Shown here: piece by piece, positions 1 through 9,106 of the stretch
Numbering within the stretch: position 1 is the first letter of the stretch
Layout of the letters: the number at the start of each line of letters is the position of its first letter
NCBI RefSeq assembly: GCF_016881065.1
Contig: NZ_WXYN01000022.1
Span: forward strand, 209,529-273,528
Reading direction: 5' to 3'
Length of the DNA stretch: 64,000 nucleotides
DNA from: Planococcus soli
GTDB lineage: Bacteria > Bacillota > Bacilli > Bacillales_A > Planococcaceae
Translations under genes and position numbers: made by a program
The notes under the pieces: model-generated
Seen by the model: the letters and a program-made list of their open reading frames with translations, nothing else
Database searches by the model: none
Told to the model about the DNA's origin: nothing

Positions 1-449
1 ACACGATGGTCCCAGTACATATTAACGAAATATTTTTTTCCCGACTCGTCATGGAAGAGAGAAGGATCGAATCCAGAACTGTTCAGATACGAAGGTTCTG
101 ACCATTCTCCATCGATTGTTTCACACGTCACTAAATAGTTGTGGCAGTCTTTCCATTGGCCTTCTGTTACTTTAACGTCCGTAAAAATCAGCCAAAACTG
201 GCCGTCACTGTACGACAAGGCAGGAGCCCAAACGCCGCCGGAGTTCGGATTGCCTGACATGTTCAATTGGCTCAAGCGATTTAAGGGCCTAGAAATCAAC
301 CGCCAGTTTTTCAAATCTTTGGAGTGGTAAATGCCTACACCGGGGAACCATTCAAATGTAGAAACGGCAATATAGTAATCTTCTCCAACACGGCAAATAG
401 ATGGATCGGGATTAAAACCAGTTAAAATCGGATTTTGGATTATACTCAT
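1..449 (-). CDS. GH43 beta-xylosidase, N-terminal part (runs off the window)
   Basis: Only the first 149 codons are present; the gene continues past the left edge. The protein opens with [20 protein letters not shown], the N-terminal signature of XynB-type GH43 beta-xylosidases, where the Asp of NPDPS is the family's catalytic base. [20 protein letters not shown] and [20 protein letters not shown] follow, both typical of the first blades of the five-bladed propeller. There is no signal peptide, so it should act in the cytoplasm on imported xylo-oligosaccharides, releasing xylose for XylA/XylB. The ATG start follows GGAGG at a good distance. A XylR-type operator, a promoter and a cre-like site lie upstream. 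An alpha-arabinofuranosidase side activity is possible in this family. Confidence 0.9.
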   Translation of the reverse strand, partial: MSIIQNPILTGFNPDPSICRVGEDYYIAVSTFEWFPGVGIYHSKDLKNWRLISRPLNRLSQLNMSGNPNSGGVWAPALSYSDGQFWLIFTDVKVTEGQWKDCHNYLVTCETIDGEWSEPSYLNSSGFDPSLFHDESGKKYFVNMYWDHR

Positions 450-474
450 TATTCTTCATCCTCCATTCAAAATA

Positions 475-488
475 TGTAAGTGCTTACA
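475..488 (-). promoter_or_regulatory. cre-like site in GH43 leader
   Basis: TGTAAGTGCTTACA resembles the CcpA cre consensus (TGWAANCGNTNWCA) except that the central CG is TG. It lies between the predicted promoter and the GH43 start codon, where a roadblock or repressor site would fit. Catabolite repression of xylan genes is well known in Bacilli; CcpA binding here is inferred. Confidence 0.45.
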
Positions 489-503
489 TGGTTCGGTTAG
501 TAG

Positions 504-547
504 CTTATAAACGATCATACCTCACTTAGTCTAATGAGTAAACTAAG
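504..547 (-). promoter_or_regulatory. XylR operator and promoter of GH43 gene
   Basis: Read on the minus strand, CTTAGTTTA-n5-TAGACTAAG (525-547) matches the operators found at 2095 and 6051. Its TAGACT (528-533) can serve as a -35 element, 18 bp from TATAAG (504-509). The repressor would therefore cover the polymerase site. The imperfect inverted repeat with TTAGT/ACTAA arms is in keeping with ROK-family XylR operators of Bacillus. Confidence 0.7.
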
Positions 548-574
548 TTTTAGAAATAGTTAAGATTTAAGGCA

Positions 575-607
575 TAAAAAAGCCGATCTCCGTTAATGGA
601 AATCGGC
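575..607 (-). terminator. Intrinsic terminator of xylR
   Basis: A GCCGAT...ATCGGC stem with an inner TCC/GGA pairing is followed on the minus strand by TTTTTT. It sits 24 bp beyond the xylR stop codon. Confidence 0.85.
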
Positions 608-630
608 ACGTCATGCGTTATCAAATGTTT

Positions 631-1839
631 TTACACATTCAAGCTTACTTTTTGCTGCATGCTGACGTTAAGGAAATTTTCAATTGAAAAAGCAGAAACG
701 CCTAAAGCACTTGAGAACGTACTCAATTCTGAGAAACAGATGGTCAAGTCATTTTGCTGGAACCACAGAGCTTGGTTCGACACACGATCAGTCAGCGTTT
801 TGTTCAGCCATTTATAGGAGGAAGCCATTCGATTGCCGATAATTACCTGCTGGGGATTAAAGCTGTTGATGATATTATTGATGCCGACACCGAGATAGTC
901 GCCTGCCTGTTCAAACAGGGATATCACTTTTGGATCGCCCTGTTCGGCAAGTGCCAGAAGATCGCTCAGCTCCAGCTCTTTCCCAGCTAAAGAAGGAAGT
1001 TTCATTTTCTCTGCAGCGGTCAGCAACGCCTGCTCAGACGCATACAATTCCCAGCATCCTTTATTGCCGCAGCGGCATGTGGGCCCGTTCACTTGAATGG
1101 TCATATGCCCGAGCTCTCCTGAAAAGCCGTTTGAACCTTTATACAAAGAGCCATTCAATATCAAACCAACGCCAATTCCGATGCCTGCGCTAACATAGAT
1201 AATGTGCTCGCAATCTTTTCCGGCGCCGAACTTCTTTTCTCCATAAGCGCCTGCGTTTGCCTCATTTTCAATGATGACTGGCAAATGGTATTTGTTTTCA
1301 AGAACCAGCTTTAAATTCAGGTTTTTCCATTTCAGGTTTGGAGCAAGCAATATCTCGCCATTGTTATCGACGATTCCCGGTACACCGACGCCAATGCCAA
1401 TGATGCCGTGTGGGCTCTCAGGTGCGGAGGCAATCAGATAATCGATGGTATTGAAAAGCTGAAGTTCAATTTCTTCATACGTTAAATTCTTAAAGATGAC
1501 TTCTTTTTCATTGCAGATATTGCCGTTCAAATCTGTCAACACGCCCAACAGGTAATTGACTCCAATATCTATGCCTACCGAATACCCAGCCTTTTCATTG
1601 AAAAGCAGCATTACGGGGCGTCTGCCGCCACTGGATTTTCCGGGACCGGATTCATAAATCAAATGATCTTCTAGCAGGTCATTTACCAGGGAAGATACGG
1701 TGCCTTTGTTTAAACCGACTTCTTGGGCTACAGCTGCCCTGGAAATAGGGGAGTGGTTAATGATTTTTTTTAAGACCAGGGATTTGTTTCCCTCTTTTAC
1801 CACATGATGATTCCAAGTCCTATTTTCTCTAATATTCAT
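631..1839 (-). CDS. xylR: XylR, ROK-family xylose repressor
   Basis: A 402-residue ROK-family transcriptional repressor. An N-terminal winged helix (about residues 15-75, VNDLLEDHLIYESGPGKSSG over the wing) precedes a sugar-kinase-like domain. That domain carries the phosphate loop VGIDIGVNYLLGVLTDLNG and the ROK signature IYVSAGIGIGVGLILNGSLY. The zinc-binding cysteine cluster CRCGNKGCWE follows. Length and layout match Bacillus XylR (about 385-400 aa), which releases its operators when xylose is bound. The ATG follows AAAGGAG. Three shared operators in this window (525, 2095, 6051) are its likely targets. It is transcribed away from the ABC importer genes. NagC-type repressors are the main alternative, but the xyl context settles it. 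Confidence 0.92.
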   Translation of the reverse strand: MNIRENRTWNHHVVKEGNKSLVLKKIINHSPISRAAVAQEVGLNKGTVSSLVNDLLEDHLIYESGPGKSSGGRRPVMLLFNEKAGYSVGIDIGVNYLLGVLTDLNGNICNEKEVIFKNLTYEEIELQLFNTIDYLIASAPESPHGIIGIGVGVPGIVDNNGEILLAPNLKWKNLNLKLVLENKYHLPVIIENEANAGAYGEKKFGAGKDCEHIIYVSAGIGIGVGLILNGSLYKGSNGFSGELGHMTIQVNGPTCRCGNKGCWELYASEQALLTAAEKMKLPSLAGKELELSDLLALAEQGDPKVISLFEQAGDYLGVGINNIINSFNPQQVIIGNRMASSYKWLNKTLTDRVSNQALWFQQNDLTICFSELSTFSSALGVSAFSIENFLNVSMQQKVSLNV

Positions 1840-2094
1840 GTTTATTCACTCCTTTATCTTTTAAGAATGTTTTAAAGTAATTTTATTAGGAAGACTGCCT
1901 GAAAAAAATCGAGAAAGTTCAATGACAAGGATTTTTTAATGGGGTAAGGTTCAGCCGGAAACTGAACTGTAAAATTGCTGCTGCCAACTTACATAGTTAT
2001 AAATTTGCTGAAAGTATATCTTTATATTGTACCTTCATTTTTCCCTTTTGAGTAATAAAGCTTGTCATAAGAGCATTTTAGCACGAAAATAAAA

Positions 2095-2137
2095 CTTTGT
2101 TTAGCCACTAGACTAACAAAAATATTTTTGCTACAAT
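2095..2137 (+). promoter_or_regulatory. XylR operator and promoter of xylo-oligosaccharide ABC operon
   Basis: CTTTGTTTA-n5-TAGACTAA (2095-2116) is a close copy of the other two operators. TAGACT (2109-2114) and TACAAT (2132-2137), 17 bp apart, form the promoter, so operator and -35 overlap. The rest of the 1840-2200 gap, apart from the hairpin at 2147, shows no gene. Confidence 0.75.
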
Positions 2138-2146
2138 GAAACCGCA

Positions 2147-2170
2147 TACAACAATCTGAAAATTGTTGTA
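2147..2170 (+). other. Hairpin at the 5' end of the ABC operon mRNA
   Basis: A perfect 9-bp inverted repeat (TACAACAAT / ATTGTTGTA, 6-nt loop) begins about 10 nt after the -10 element, so it would cap the transcript. It has no T-run and is not a terminator. A role as mRNA stabiliser or as a second regulator's operator is inference. Confidence 0.6.
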
Positions 2171-2200
2171 ATACTAATTTGAACGAGGGGGAGAGAAAAA

Positions 2201-3502
2201 ATGGGAAAGAAGAAAACGCTTACACTTCTATCATCCGCTTTTGCTTTGTCATTGGTTTTAACAGGCTGCTCGGATTCCGGCGAAACAGGTGATGCATCGG
2301 GGGCATCTGATACAGAAATAAAATTCATGCATTTATGGCCGGAAGGCAGTTCGAAAAAACATTATGATGTGGTAAATGAAATCATCGCTGAGTACGAAGC
2401 AGAAAACGAAGGGGTGTCAGTCGACCTCGAAGTATTGAGCAACGAACAGTACAAAGATAAATTGAGAGTTCTCTCCACATCTGGGGATCTTCCGGATGTC
2501 GGCTTGACTTGGGCAGCAGGATTTTTGGAACCTTATGTTGGCGGCAATATGTTTGCACCGCTGGATGATGTAATCGAAGAAGATTTGAGCGACGCGTTTG
2601 TACCGGGAACGACAGAAGCTTATGCATTGGATGGAGCTACTTACGGACTTCCATTGGAATTGAACATTGTTTCTTTATACTATAACAAGGCAATGTTCGA
2701 GGAGCAGGGCATCACACCTCCTGAGACTTACGAGGAGCTTGAAACTGCCATAGCAGAATTCAACGATGCCGGAATTCAGCCAATTGCTTTAGGCAACCGG
2801 GATTCTTGGACAGGCTCTATGTGGTATATGTATCTCGCTGACCGAATCGGCGGTGCAGAGGTATTGAATAAAGCAATTGACCGTTCAGGATCTTTTGAAG
2901 ACCCGGCACTGGTTGAAGCAGCTGCTAAAACACAGGAACTTGTTGACTCTGGCGCTTTTGTCAATGGATTTAACGGCCTTGCAGACGAAGAAGCCAAATC
3001 CATGTTCATGAGCGGACAATCGCCAATGTACTTGATCGCAACTTGGGATCTTCCAAACTTTACAACTAACGAAAGTGTTCCCCAGGAATTCAGAGATTCG
3101 ATCGGCTATCTTAACTTCCCGACTGTCGATGGACAAGGAGATCCGAGCAGTTTTGTCGGCGGTCCTGGAGTTGGACTGTTTGTCGCTGAAGAATCGGAAG
3201 TAAAAGAAGAAGCAAAAGATTTTGCAGCTTATTTTGTAAAAGCTTGGGGAGAAGAAGCTGTAACGAAAGCAGGAGTAATTCCAGCCACTAAAGTGGATGC
3301 TGAAACTTTGGATCTGCCGGAAATGTATGTTGATATCCTTAATGAATTGAATGGGGCAACAAACATTACATTATTTGCGGATGTTCAGATGAGCCCGGAT
3401 GTGGCTCAAGTTCACTTGGATTCTGTTCAGGCCCTTTTTGGAAATGAAATCACTCCGGAAGAGTTTGCTGAAAATCATGAAGAAGCCCTTTCATCAGAAT
3501 AA
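2201..3502 (+). CDS. ABC transporter sugar-binding lipoprotein (xylo-oligosaccharide type)
   Basis: A 433-residue extracellular solute-binding protein of family 1 (MalE/MsmE type). The signal peptide ends in the lipobox VLTGC with Cys23, so it is lipid-anchored on the outer face of the membrane. The mature part shows the family pattern: FMHLWPEGSSKKHYDVVNEI near the N-terminus, PLELNIVSLYYNKAMFEEQG in the hinge region and GGPGVGLFVAEES late. The start is an ATG after GAGGGGGAG. Two MalF/MalG permeases follow, and a XylR operator precedes it. With an intracellular GH43 next door, xylobiose or longer xylo-oligosaccharides are the likely substrate; free xylose is less likely for this binding-protein family. 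Confidence 0.88.
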   Translation: MGKKKTLTLLSSAFALSLVLTGCSDSGETGDASGASDTEIKFMHLWPEGSSKKHYDVVNEIIAEYEAENEGVSVDLEVLSNEQYKDKLRVLSTSGDLPDVGLTWAAGFLEPYVGGNMFAPLDDVIEEDLSDAFVPGTTEAYALDGATYGLPLELNIVSLYYNKAMFEEQGITPPETYEELETAIAEFNDAGIQPIALGNRDSWTGSMWYMYLADRIGGAEVLNKAIDRSGSFEDPALVEAAAKTQELVDSGAFVNGFNGLADEEAKSMFMSGQSPMYLIATWDLPNFTTNESVPQEFRDSIGYLNFPTVDGQGDPSSFVGGPGVGLFVAEESEVKEEAKDFAAYFVKAWGEEAVTKAGVIPATKVDAETLDLPEMYVDILNELNGATNITLFADVQMSPDVAQVHLDSVQALFGNEITPEEFAENHEEALSSE

Positions 3503-3535
3503 ATAGAGTTCCAAAGGGAAAATCTAATTAAAAAG

Positions 3536-3567
3536 AGGGGGCATATCCTAAGTAAGGAATGTCCCCT
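3536..3567 (+). other. Intercistronic hairpin between binding protein and permease
   Basis: AGGGG-CAT-CC pairs with GG-ATG-CCCCT around a TAAGTAA loop. It is followed only by a weak TTGTATTTT. Such hairpins after binding-protein genes commonly protect the upstream mRNA, or partly terminate, so the binding protein is made in excess. That function is inferred here. Confidence 0.6.
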
Positions 3568-3597
3568 TGTATTTTCTAAGATATGGGGTTGAATCGT

Positions 3598-4476
3598 ATG
3601 AATAAAGTAATGTCGAATAAGTTCTATATCGCTTTTTATATTGCACCTGCTCTTCTCCTGCTCCTAATCCTCGTTTTCATTCCCCTGGTCTTGTCCGGTT
3701 ATTATGGCTTGATGGATTGGGATGGAATCGGAGAGAAAACCTTTATCGGTTTAGAAAATTACATCACTGGAATTCAGGATAAGCTATTCTGGAACAGTGC
3801 GTTCCATTCGTTCTTACTGGCGATTTTTTCCACGTTAAGTTTGATCATTTATTTGACTGTTTCTTTTATATTGGCTTCCAAGATCAAAGGGGCAGATTTA
3901 CTGCGTAAAATTTACTTGATCCCTATGCTGCTGTCTTCAGTCGCAATTGCCCAATTGTGGGTAAAGATCTACAACCCATCAAACGGCATCCTGAATGTCT
4001 TCCTGATGAGCATCGGCGTGGAAAATCCACCGCTGTGGTTGGCAAATCCTTCTATTGTGCTGTTTGCCATTTTCGTTCCGATTTTGTGGCAATATGCCGG
4101 CTTCTACATCCTGATCTATTATGCGGCCTTGAAAAACATTCCGGAATCGTTGATAGAGGCGGCCAGAATCGACGGGGCTACGCCTTTTCAGATTGCGACA
4201 CGCATCAAACTGCCGTTGATCAAAGAAGTGGTCAGCGTAACGATTGTCCTGGCAATAGTGGGTTCTCTTAAGTATTTCGATTTGATTTATGTAATGACTG
4301 CCGGCGGACCGAATGGCGCCAGTGAAGTTATGGCTTCCTATATGTACAAACTCGCATTTTCCAACTACAACTTCGGCTACGGCAGTGCCATTGGCTTCCT
4401 GCTGTTGATCATCACCTTGATTGTTACGTTTATCGTACGGAAACTGACAGAGACAAAAGATAAACTCGAATATTAA
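3598..4476 (+). CDS. ABC sugar permease, MalF type
   Basis: A 292-residue inner-membrane permease with about six hydrophobic helices. The first is FYIAFYIAPALLLLLILVFI near the N-terminus. The cytoplasmic EAA loop EAARIDGATPFQIATRIKLP contacts the ATPase. The ATG at 3598, with GGGG 9 nt upstream, is preferred over an in-frame ATG at 3583 that lacks a ribosome binding site. It follows the binding-protein gene after a hairpin and precedes the second permease by 13 nt. No ATPase gene is present in the locus; carbohydrate importers of this class usually borrow a shared MsmX-type ATPase encoded elsewhere. Confidence 0.88.
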   Translation: MNKVMSNKFYIAFYIAPALLLLLILVFIPLVLSGYYGLMDWDGIGEKTFIGLENYITGIQDKLFWNSAFHSFLLAIFSTLSLIIYLTVSFILASKIKGADLLRKIYLIPMLLSSVAIAQLWVKIYNPSNGILNVFLMSIGVENPPLWLANPSIVLFAIFVPILWQYAGFYILIYYAALKNIPESLIEAARIDGATPFQIATRIKLPLIKEVVSVTIVLAIVGSLKYFDLIYVMTAGGPNGASEVMASYMYKLAFSNYNFGYGSAIGFLLLIITLIVTFIVRKLTETKDKLEY

Positions 4477-4489
4477 AGGAGGCACGAAA

Positions 4490-5311
4490 ATGGGCCGCAT
4501 TGGTTACTTTTTTCTTTATCTGGCGCTGATAGTTGTTGGGTTGTTTCAGATCTTGCCGCTGGTCTGGCTCTTCCTATTCTCTTTAAAAGACAATAACGAA
4601 ATTTTTGCGGGTTCTCCGTTTGCTTTGCCATCAGAACTCCGATGGGAGAATTATGAAAAAGTCTGGAATGGCGGTATTGGAACATACTTTTTCAATAGTG
4701 TCTGGATCACCGTCCTTTCCATCATTTTGACAGTCCTTTTTGCGAGTATGGCGGCTTTCGCCATCACTAGACTAAAATGGAAATTGAGTGGCTTGGTGCT
4801 GGGCTTGTTTATGGTCGGTTTGATGATTCCGATTCACTCGGCATTGATCCCGCTGTACAGCATGTTCTTGAGCGTCAACTTGATCGACAATCCAATTTCA
4901 ATAGTCATTACCTATACCGCTTATAATTTGCCCATAACATTGATGATTTTGCTCGGCTTCTACTATACTTTGCCTCATGAAATCGAGGAAGCTGCTGTGA
5001 TTGATGGCTGTTCTATCCATCGCATGTTCTTCCAGATTATCTTGCCGATGACGACACCAATTTTAGCCACTACTATTGTTATCAACATGATCTATAATTG
5101 GAATGAATTTGTTTTTGTCAACACCTTCATCAGTTCGGAAGGCTACAAAACATTGACAGTCGGCATTCAAAACTTTATCGGCCAATACATGACGGATTGG
5201 GGGGCGATTGGTGCAACACTGGTCATCAGCGTTCTGCCAATCATTATCGCCTTTATCTTCTTCAGCAATAAAGTAGTTGAAGGAATTTCATCAAGTGCCG
5301 TAAAAGGATAA
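4490..5311 (+). CDS. ABC sugar permease, MalG type
   Basis: A 273-residue second membrane subunit of the importer. The N-terminal helix (FFLYLALIVVGLFQILPLVW) and the PFALPSELRWENYEKVW segment are typical of MalG/MsmG proteins. The EAA loop reads EAAVIDGCSIHRMFFQIILP. The start follows AAAGGAGGCACGAAA. With the preceding permease it should form the heterodimeric channel that takes sugar from the lipoprotein. The operon ends at the hairpin at 5320. Confidence 0.9.
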   Translation: MGRIGYFFLYLALIVVGLFQILPLVWLFLFSLKDNNEIFAGSPFALPSELRWENYEKVWNGGIGTYFFNSVWITVLSIILTVLFASMAAFAITRLKWKLSGLVLGLFMVGLMIPIHSALIPLYSMFLSVNLIDNPISIVITYTAYNLPITLMILLGFYYTLPHEIEEAAVIDGCSIHRMFFQIILPMTTPILATTIVINMIYNWNEFVFVNTFISSEGYKTLTVGIQNFIGQYMTDWGAIGATLVISVLPIIIAFIFFSNKVVEGISSSAVKG

Positions 5312-5312
5312 A

Positions 5313-5366
5313 CAAAAAAGCTTCACACATTAAGGGAGAGATTCCCTTTGGTGTGAAGCTTTTTCA
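5313..5366. terminator. Bidirectional terminator between ABC operon and yesL-like gene
   Basis: AAAAAAGCTTCACAC...GTGTGAAGCTTTTT forms a long stem (5320-5359) with runs of A and T on the two sides. It ends transcription from both convergent genes. The stop codon of the minus-strand gene (5330) lies inside the stem. Confidence 0.9.
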
Positions 5367-5965
5367 TGGGTTTTATTAAAAGCATGCATCGCCATCCACA
5401 TGGTGATAAAAGCATACAGGCTGCCGCCGAATATAAACGCCAGGGCTGGGAGAAGTGTCATGATAAAGAACAGCGAAACCAGACAAAGAACAATAACGGC
5501 AGTTGATGCTGGATTGACCAGCATGAGAAACAATGCGTTTTTGATGACATGCGGTATTTTAATATCGTAATGCACAAAGACCGGAAACAGGTAAAACAAG
5601 AAAAACGTAAAAATCAGCATAAACGCAAACAAGGGAATATAGGTCCAGTTCAGTTGCTGATCGGGGCTTGACTGGATATAGAAAATATCCAGCACAATAA
5701 GCAAAAGAAGAACAGAAACGGCAATACCGAGAATGTTGCTTTTTACGAAATCTTTCTTATAGAAGGACCAAAATGTTTGAAATAGAGGAAGATCTGTATT
5801 TCCTTTCAGCCATTCCCGGCATACGGCAAACATCGAAGTAGTGGCCGGATAAAATCCAAAGAGAACGCCTCCAAGCAATGAAAATAGTACCCAAAGAAAG
5901 TTAAGATAGGCCAATCGTGTAATCCATTCCAGCGCAACATAAATAGAGTTGCTAGCAGTGTTCAT
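5330..5965 (-). CDS. YesL-like membrane protein (DUF624)
   Basis: A 211-residue integral membrane protein with about five hydrophobic helices and the opening WITRLAYLNFLWVLFSLLGG. GFYPATTSMFAVCREWLKG follows. Both are hallmarks of the YesL/DUF624 family, which in Bacilli sits beside carbohydrate ABC importers and glycoside hydrolases; its biochemical role is not established. Here it faces the xylo-oligosaccharide permeases and shares their terminator, in keeping with that association. An accessory role in transport is inference. Confidence 0.82.
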   Translation of the reverse strand: MNTASNSIYVALEWITRLAYLNFLWVLFSLLGGVLFGFYPATTSMFAVCREWLKGNTDLPLFQTFWSFYKKDFVKSNILGIAVSVLLLLIVLDIFYIQSSPDQQLNWTYIPLFAFMLIFTFFLFYLFPVFVHYDIKIPHVIKNALFLMLVNPASTAVIVLCLVSLFFIMTLLPALAFIFGGSLYAFITMWMAMHAFNKTHEKASHQRESLP

Positions 5966-6050
5966 TGATAATCGCCTCGATCCTATATTTCAGTAATCTG
6001 TAAAATCATACCTTACTGGATAGAAAAATTCATTCATCTGATTATAAATA

Positions 6051-6093
6051 CTTTGTTTAACCAATAGACAAACTAATTATAACTTGCTATAAT
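6051..6093 (+). promoter_or_regulatory. XylR operator and promoter of xylAB
   Basis: CTTTGTTTA-n5-TAGACAAA (6051-6072), followed by CTAA, is the best copy of the operator. Its TAGACA (6065-6070) is a 5/6 match to the -35 consensus. The -10 is a perfect TATAAT (6088-6093) after 17 bp. A repressor bound here blocks polymerase. Confidence 0.85.
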
Positions 6094-6174
6094 CCTTAAT
6101 GAAAGCCTTTTCATCAATTAGTCTAAATATTGGTACATATGATTGGAACTAAAATTACATTGGAGGTATGGAAC

Positions 6175-7497
6175 ATGGCGCATTTCACAGGTATTGAAAA
6201 GATAAAATTTGAAGGAGCATCTTCAAAAAATCCATTCGCTTTTAAATTCTATAACCCTGAAGAGAAAATTAATGGTAAAACGATGGAGGAAACATTGCGG
6301 TACGCAGTGTCCTATTGGCATACATTCACGATGGACGGTTCAGATCCGTTCGGTGCAGGAAGCATGGTTCGGACATGGGATCATTTAAAAGGAATGGACT
6401 TAGCCAAAGCGCGGGTTGAGGCATCTTTCGAGTTTTATGAAAAAATGGATGTGCCATTTTTCTGTTTCCATGATGTTGATATTGCGCCTGAGGGCAGCAA
6501 CTTACGTGAGTCCAACAAGAACTTGGATGAAATCGTTGGAATGATCAAGGAATACATGAAAGACAGCAAAGCAAAATTGCTTTGGAATACAGCCAATAAC
6601 TTTACGCATCCGCGTTTTGTCCATGGCGCGGCAACTTCAAGCCATGCAGACGTTTTTGCTTATTCAGCAGCAAAAGTGAAAAAGGGGCTTGAAATTGGCA
6701 AAGAACTCGGTGCTGAAAACTATGTATTCTGGGGTGGCCGCGAAGGCTACGAAACTCTATTAAATACAGACATGAAGCTGGAACTGGATAACTTAGGCCG
6801 CTTTTATCATATGGCAGCTGACTACGCGAAGGAAATCGGGTTTGACGCACAATTCCTGATCGAACCAAAGCCAAAAGAGCCTTCTACGCATCAATACGAT
6901 TACGACGTAGCAACAGCACATGCATTTTTGCAAAGCTACAAGCTGGATGATAAATTTAAATTTAATATCGAAGCAAACCACGCCACACTGGCTGGCCATA
7001 CCTTCGAACATGAGCTTCATTATGCTCGCATCAACAACATGCTCGGTTCGGTTGATGCCAACCAGGGAGATCCGCTATTGGGCTGGGATACCGATGAATT
7101 TCCAACTGATCTTTGGTCTACAACATTGGCAATGTACGAAATTCTTCAAAACGGCGGGCTTGGCCGCGGCGGTTTGAACTTTGATGCAAAAGTAAGAAGA
7201 GGATCATTCGAGCAAGCTGATTTGTTCCATGCACATATCGCAGGAATGGACGCTTTCGCTGTCGGCTTGAAAGTGGCTCAACAGCTGATCGACGATAAAG
7301 TTCTTGAAAATGTAGTAAGCAAGCGCTACGAAACCTATACAAACGGCATCGGATTGGATATCGTCAATGGCAATACAGACTTCCACCAACTCGAAGACTA
7401 CGCGTTCGGCATTACCGACATTAAGCAACAATCTGGGCGTCTTGAGCAAATCAAAGCAACCATCAACCAATACTTGCTGCAAGCTTTCGCTAAATAA
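6175..7497 (+). CDS. xylA: Xylose isomerase
   Basis: A 440-residue class II xylose isomerase, converting D-xylose to D-xylulose in the cytoplasm. Visible active-site segments include [12 protein letters not shown] (His99 and Asp102), [34 protein letters not shown] (Glu230 and Lys232, metal and catalytic) and [38 protein letters not shown] is the family signature. The ATG at 6175 follows GGAGG; an upstream in-frame TTG at 6130 lacks a ribosome binding site and would make the protein too long. It is followed by xylB after 30 nt, forming the xylAB operon under the XylR-controlled promoter at 6051. Confidence 0.98.
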   Translation: MAHFTGIEKIKFEGASSKNPFAFKFYNPEEKINGKTMEETLRYAVSYWHTFTMDGSDPFGAGSMVRTWDHLKGMDLAKARVEASFEFYEKMDVPFFCFHDVDIAPEGSNLRESNKNLDEIVGMIKEYMKDSKAKLLWNTANNFTHPRFVHGAATSSHADVFAYSAAKVKKGLEIGKELGAENYVFWGGREGYETLLNTDMKLELDNLGRFYHMAADYAKEIGFDAQFLIEPKPKEPSTHQYDYDVATAHAFLQSYKLDDKFKFNIEANHATLAGHTFEHELHYARINNMLGSVDANQGDPLLGWDTDEFPTDLWSTTLAMYEILQNGGLGRGGLNFDAKVRRGSFEQADLFHAHIAGMDAFAVGLKVAQQLIDDKVLENVVSKRYETYTNGIGLDIVNGNTDFHQLEDYAFGITDIKQQSGRLEQIKATINQYLLQAFAK

Positions 7498-7527
7498 GAA
7501 ATTTTTCAGGCTGGGAGAGCTGACTTT

Positions 7528-9027
7528 ATGAAATATGTAATTGGCGTCGACTTGGGAACAAGTGCTGTAAAAATCCTATTAGTGGATCAGCAAGGAAATG
7601 TTGCCAAAAGCATTTCAAAATCATATCCATTGATTCATGAAAAAAATGGCTACAGCGAGCAAGATCCACAGCATTGGGTAGAGCAGACAGCCGCTGGTTT
7701 AAAGGAATTGTTAAGTGCTTTCGATGTAAATGAAGAAGATATTGAAGGCATCAGCTTTTCAGGGCAGATGCATGGACTGGTTTTGCTGGACAGCGATAAC
7801 AAAGTATTGCGTCCCGCTATTCTGTGGAATGACACTCGGACAACAGCCCAATGCCAACAGATTTATGATGTGATCGGAAAGGAACGCCTGCTGGAGATCA
7901 CAAAAAATCCGGCATTGGAAGGTTTCACATTGCCGAAAATTCTCTGGGTTCAAAAAAATGAGCCTGAGCTTTTTGGGAAGGTGAAATCCTTTGTGCTGCC
8001 GAAAGACTATTTGCGCTATAAGATGACCGGCAAGCGGGAAATGGAGTTTTCAGATGCAGCGGGAACATTGTTGTTGGACGTCTCAAGCAAACAATGGAGC
8101 CGGGAAATCTGCGATTTATTGGAACTTGATGTTAATATGTGCCCTCCATTAGTAGACTCACACGATGAAGTAGGTACTGTTACAAAAGAATTTGCTGAAG
8201 TTTCAGGGCTTGCCCCCTCGACCCGTGTTTTTGCAGGCGGTGCAGATAATGCTTGTGGAGCTATCGGTGCAGGAATTTTAGAAGAAGGCAAAACTTTGTG
8301 CAGCATCGGAACGTCAGGTGTCGTGTTATCTTATGAGGCTAGAGGAGATAAGGACTTTGATGGCAAGGTTCATTATTTCAACCACGCAGCACCCGGTGCC
8401 TTTTACACAATGGGGGTAACTTTAGCAGCAGGCTACAGCTTGTCCTGGTTTAAAGAGGCCTTTGCTCCGGAAGCATCATTCGATGAACTGTTGGCCGATA
8501 TTCATAGTGTGCCTGCTGGATCGAATGGATTGGTGTTTACACCTTATGTTGTTGGGGAAAGAACACCACATGCAGATGCTGCGATTCGCGGCAGTTTTAT
8601 CGGCATGGACGGCTCACATCGCCGGAAAGATTTTGCGCGTGCAGTTCTGGAAGGAATCACGTTTTCTTTAAACGAATCAATCTCAATTTTCCGGGAAAGC
8701 GGCAAAACGATCGATACGATTGTATCCATCGGCGGCGGCGCACAAAATGAAGAATGGCTTCAAATGCAGGCAGATATTTTTGATGCCAAAATCATCCGTC
8801 TCACAAGTGAGCAGGGACCGGGTATGGGAGCAGCAATGCTGGCAGCTTTCGGCTGCTCTTGGTTCCAAACACTGCAAGAATGCGCAGATGCATTTTTGCA
8901 GGAAGAACAGCACTATTTACCGATAAAAGAAAACGTGCAGACGTACAGAAAGCTGTTTCCAATCTATCAAGAAGTTTACGGGAAAACCAAAGATTTGAAT
9001 ATCAGGCTTTTGGAATTCCGCAAGTAG
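7528..9027 (+). CDS. xylB: Xylulokinase
   Basis: A 499-residue FGGY-family kinase that phosphorylates D-xylulose to xylulose 5-phosphate, feeding the pentose phosphate pathway. The phosphate-binding motif GVDLGTSAVKILLVDQQG opens the protein. SGQMHGLVLLD and LRPAILWNDTRT are xylulokinase substrate-binding segments. GGADNACGAIGAG contains the catalytic Asp240. SIGGGAQNEEWLQMQADIF is the C-terminal FGGY/adenosine motif. The length matches XylB of Bacillus. It is co-transcribed with xylA and ends at a strong terminator. Confidence 0.97.
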   Translation: MKYVIGVDLGTSAVKILLVDQQGNVAKSISKSYPLIHEKNGYSEQDPQHWVEQTAAGLKELLSAFDVNEEDIEGISFSGQMHGLVLLDSDNKVLRPAILWNDTRTTAQCQQIYDVIGKERLLEITKNPALEGFTLPKILWVQKNEPELFGKVKSFVLPKDYLRYKMTGKREMEFSDAAGTLLLDVSSKQWSREICDLLELDVNMCPPLVDSHDEVGTVTKEFAEVSGLAPSTRVFAGGADNACGAIGAGILEEGKTLCSIGTSGVVLSYEARGDKDFDGKVHYFNHAAPGAFYTMGVTLAAGYSLSWFKEAFAPEASFDELLADIHSVPAGSNGLVFTPYVVGERTPHADAAIRGSFIGMDGSHRRKDFARAVLEGITFSLNESISIFRESGKTIDTIVSIGGGAQNEEWLQMQADIFDAKIIRLTSEQGPGMGAAMLAAFGCSWFQTLQECADAFLQEEQHYLPIKENVQTYRKLFPIYQEVYGKTKDLNIRLLEFRK

Positions 9028-9039
9028 TCGACTCCATAA

Positions 9040-9067
9040 AACCTCAACTAAATAGTTGAGGTTTTTT
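9040..9067 (+). terminator. Terminator of xylAB
   Basis: AACCTCAACT / AGTTGAGGTT with a 4-nt loop is followed by TTTTTT, 13 nt after the xylB stop. Confidence 0.92.
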
Positions 9068-9106
9068 CTGTAAAGAAAACCAAATTTAACAAAGAGGTGA
9101 GCAATA

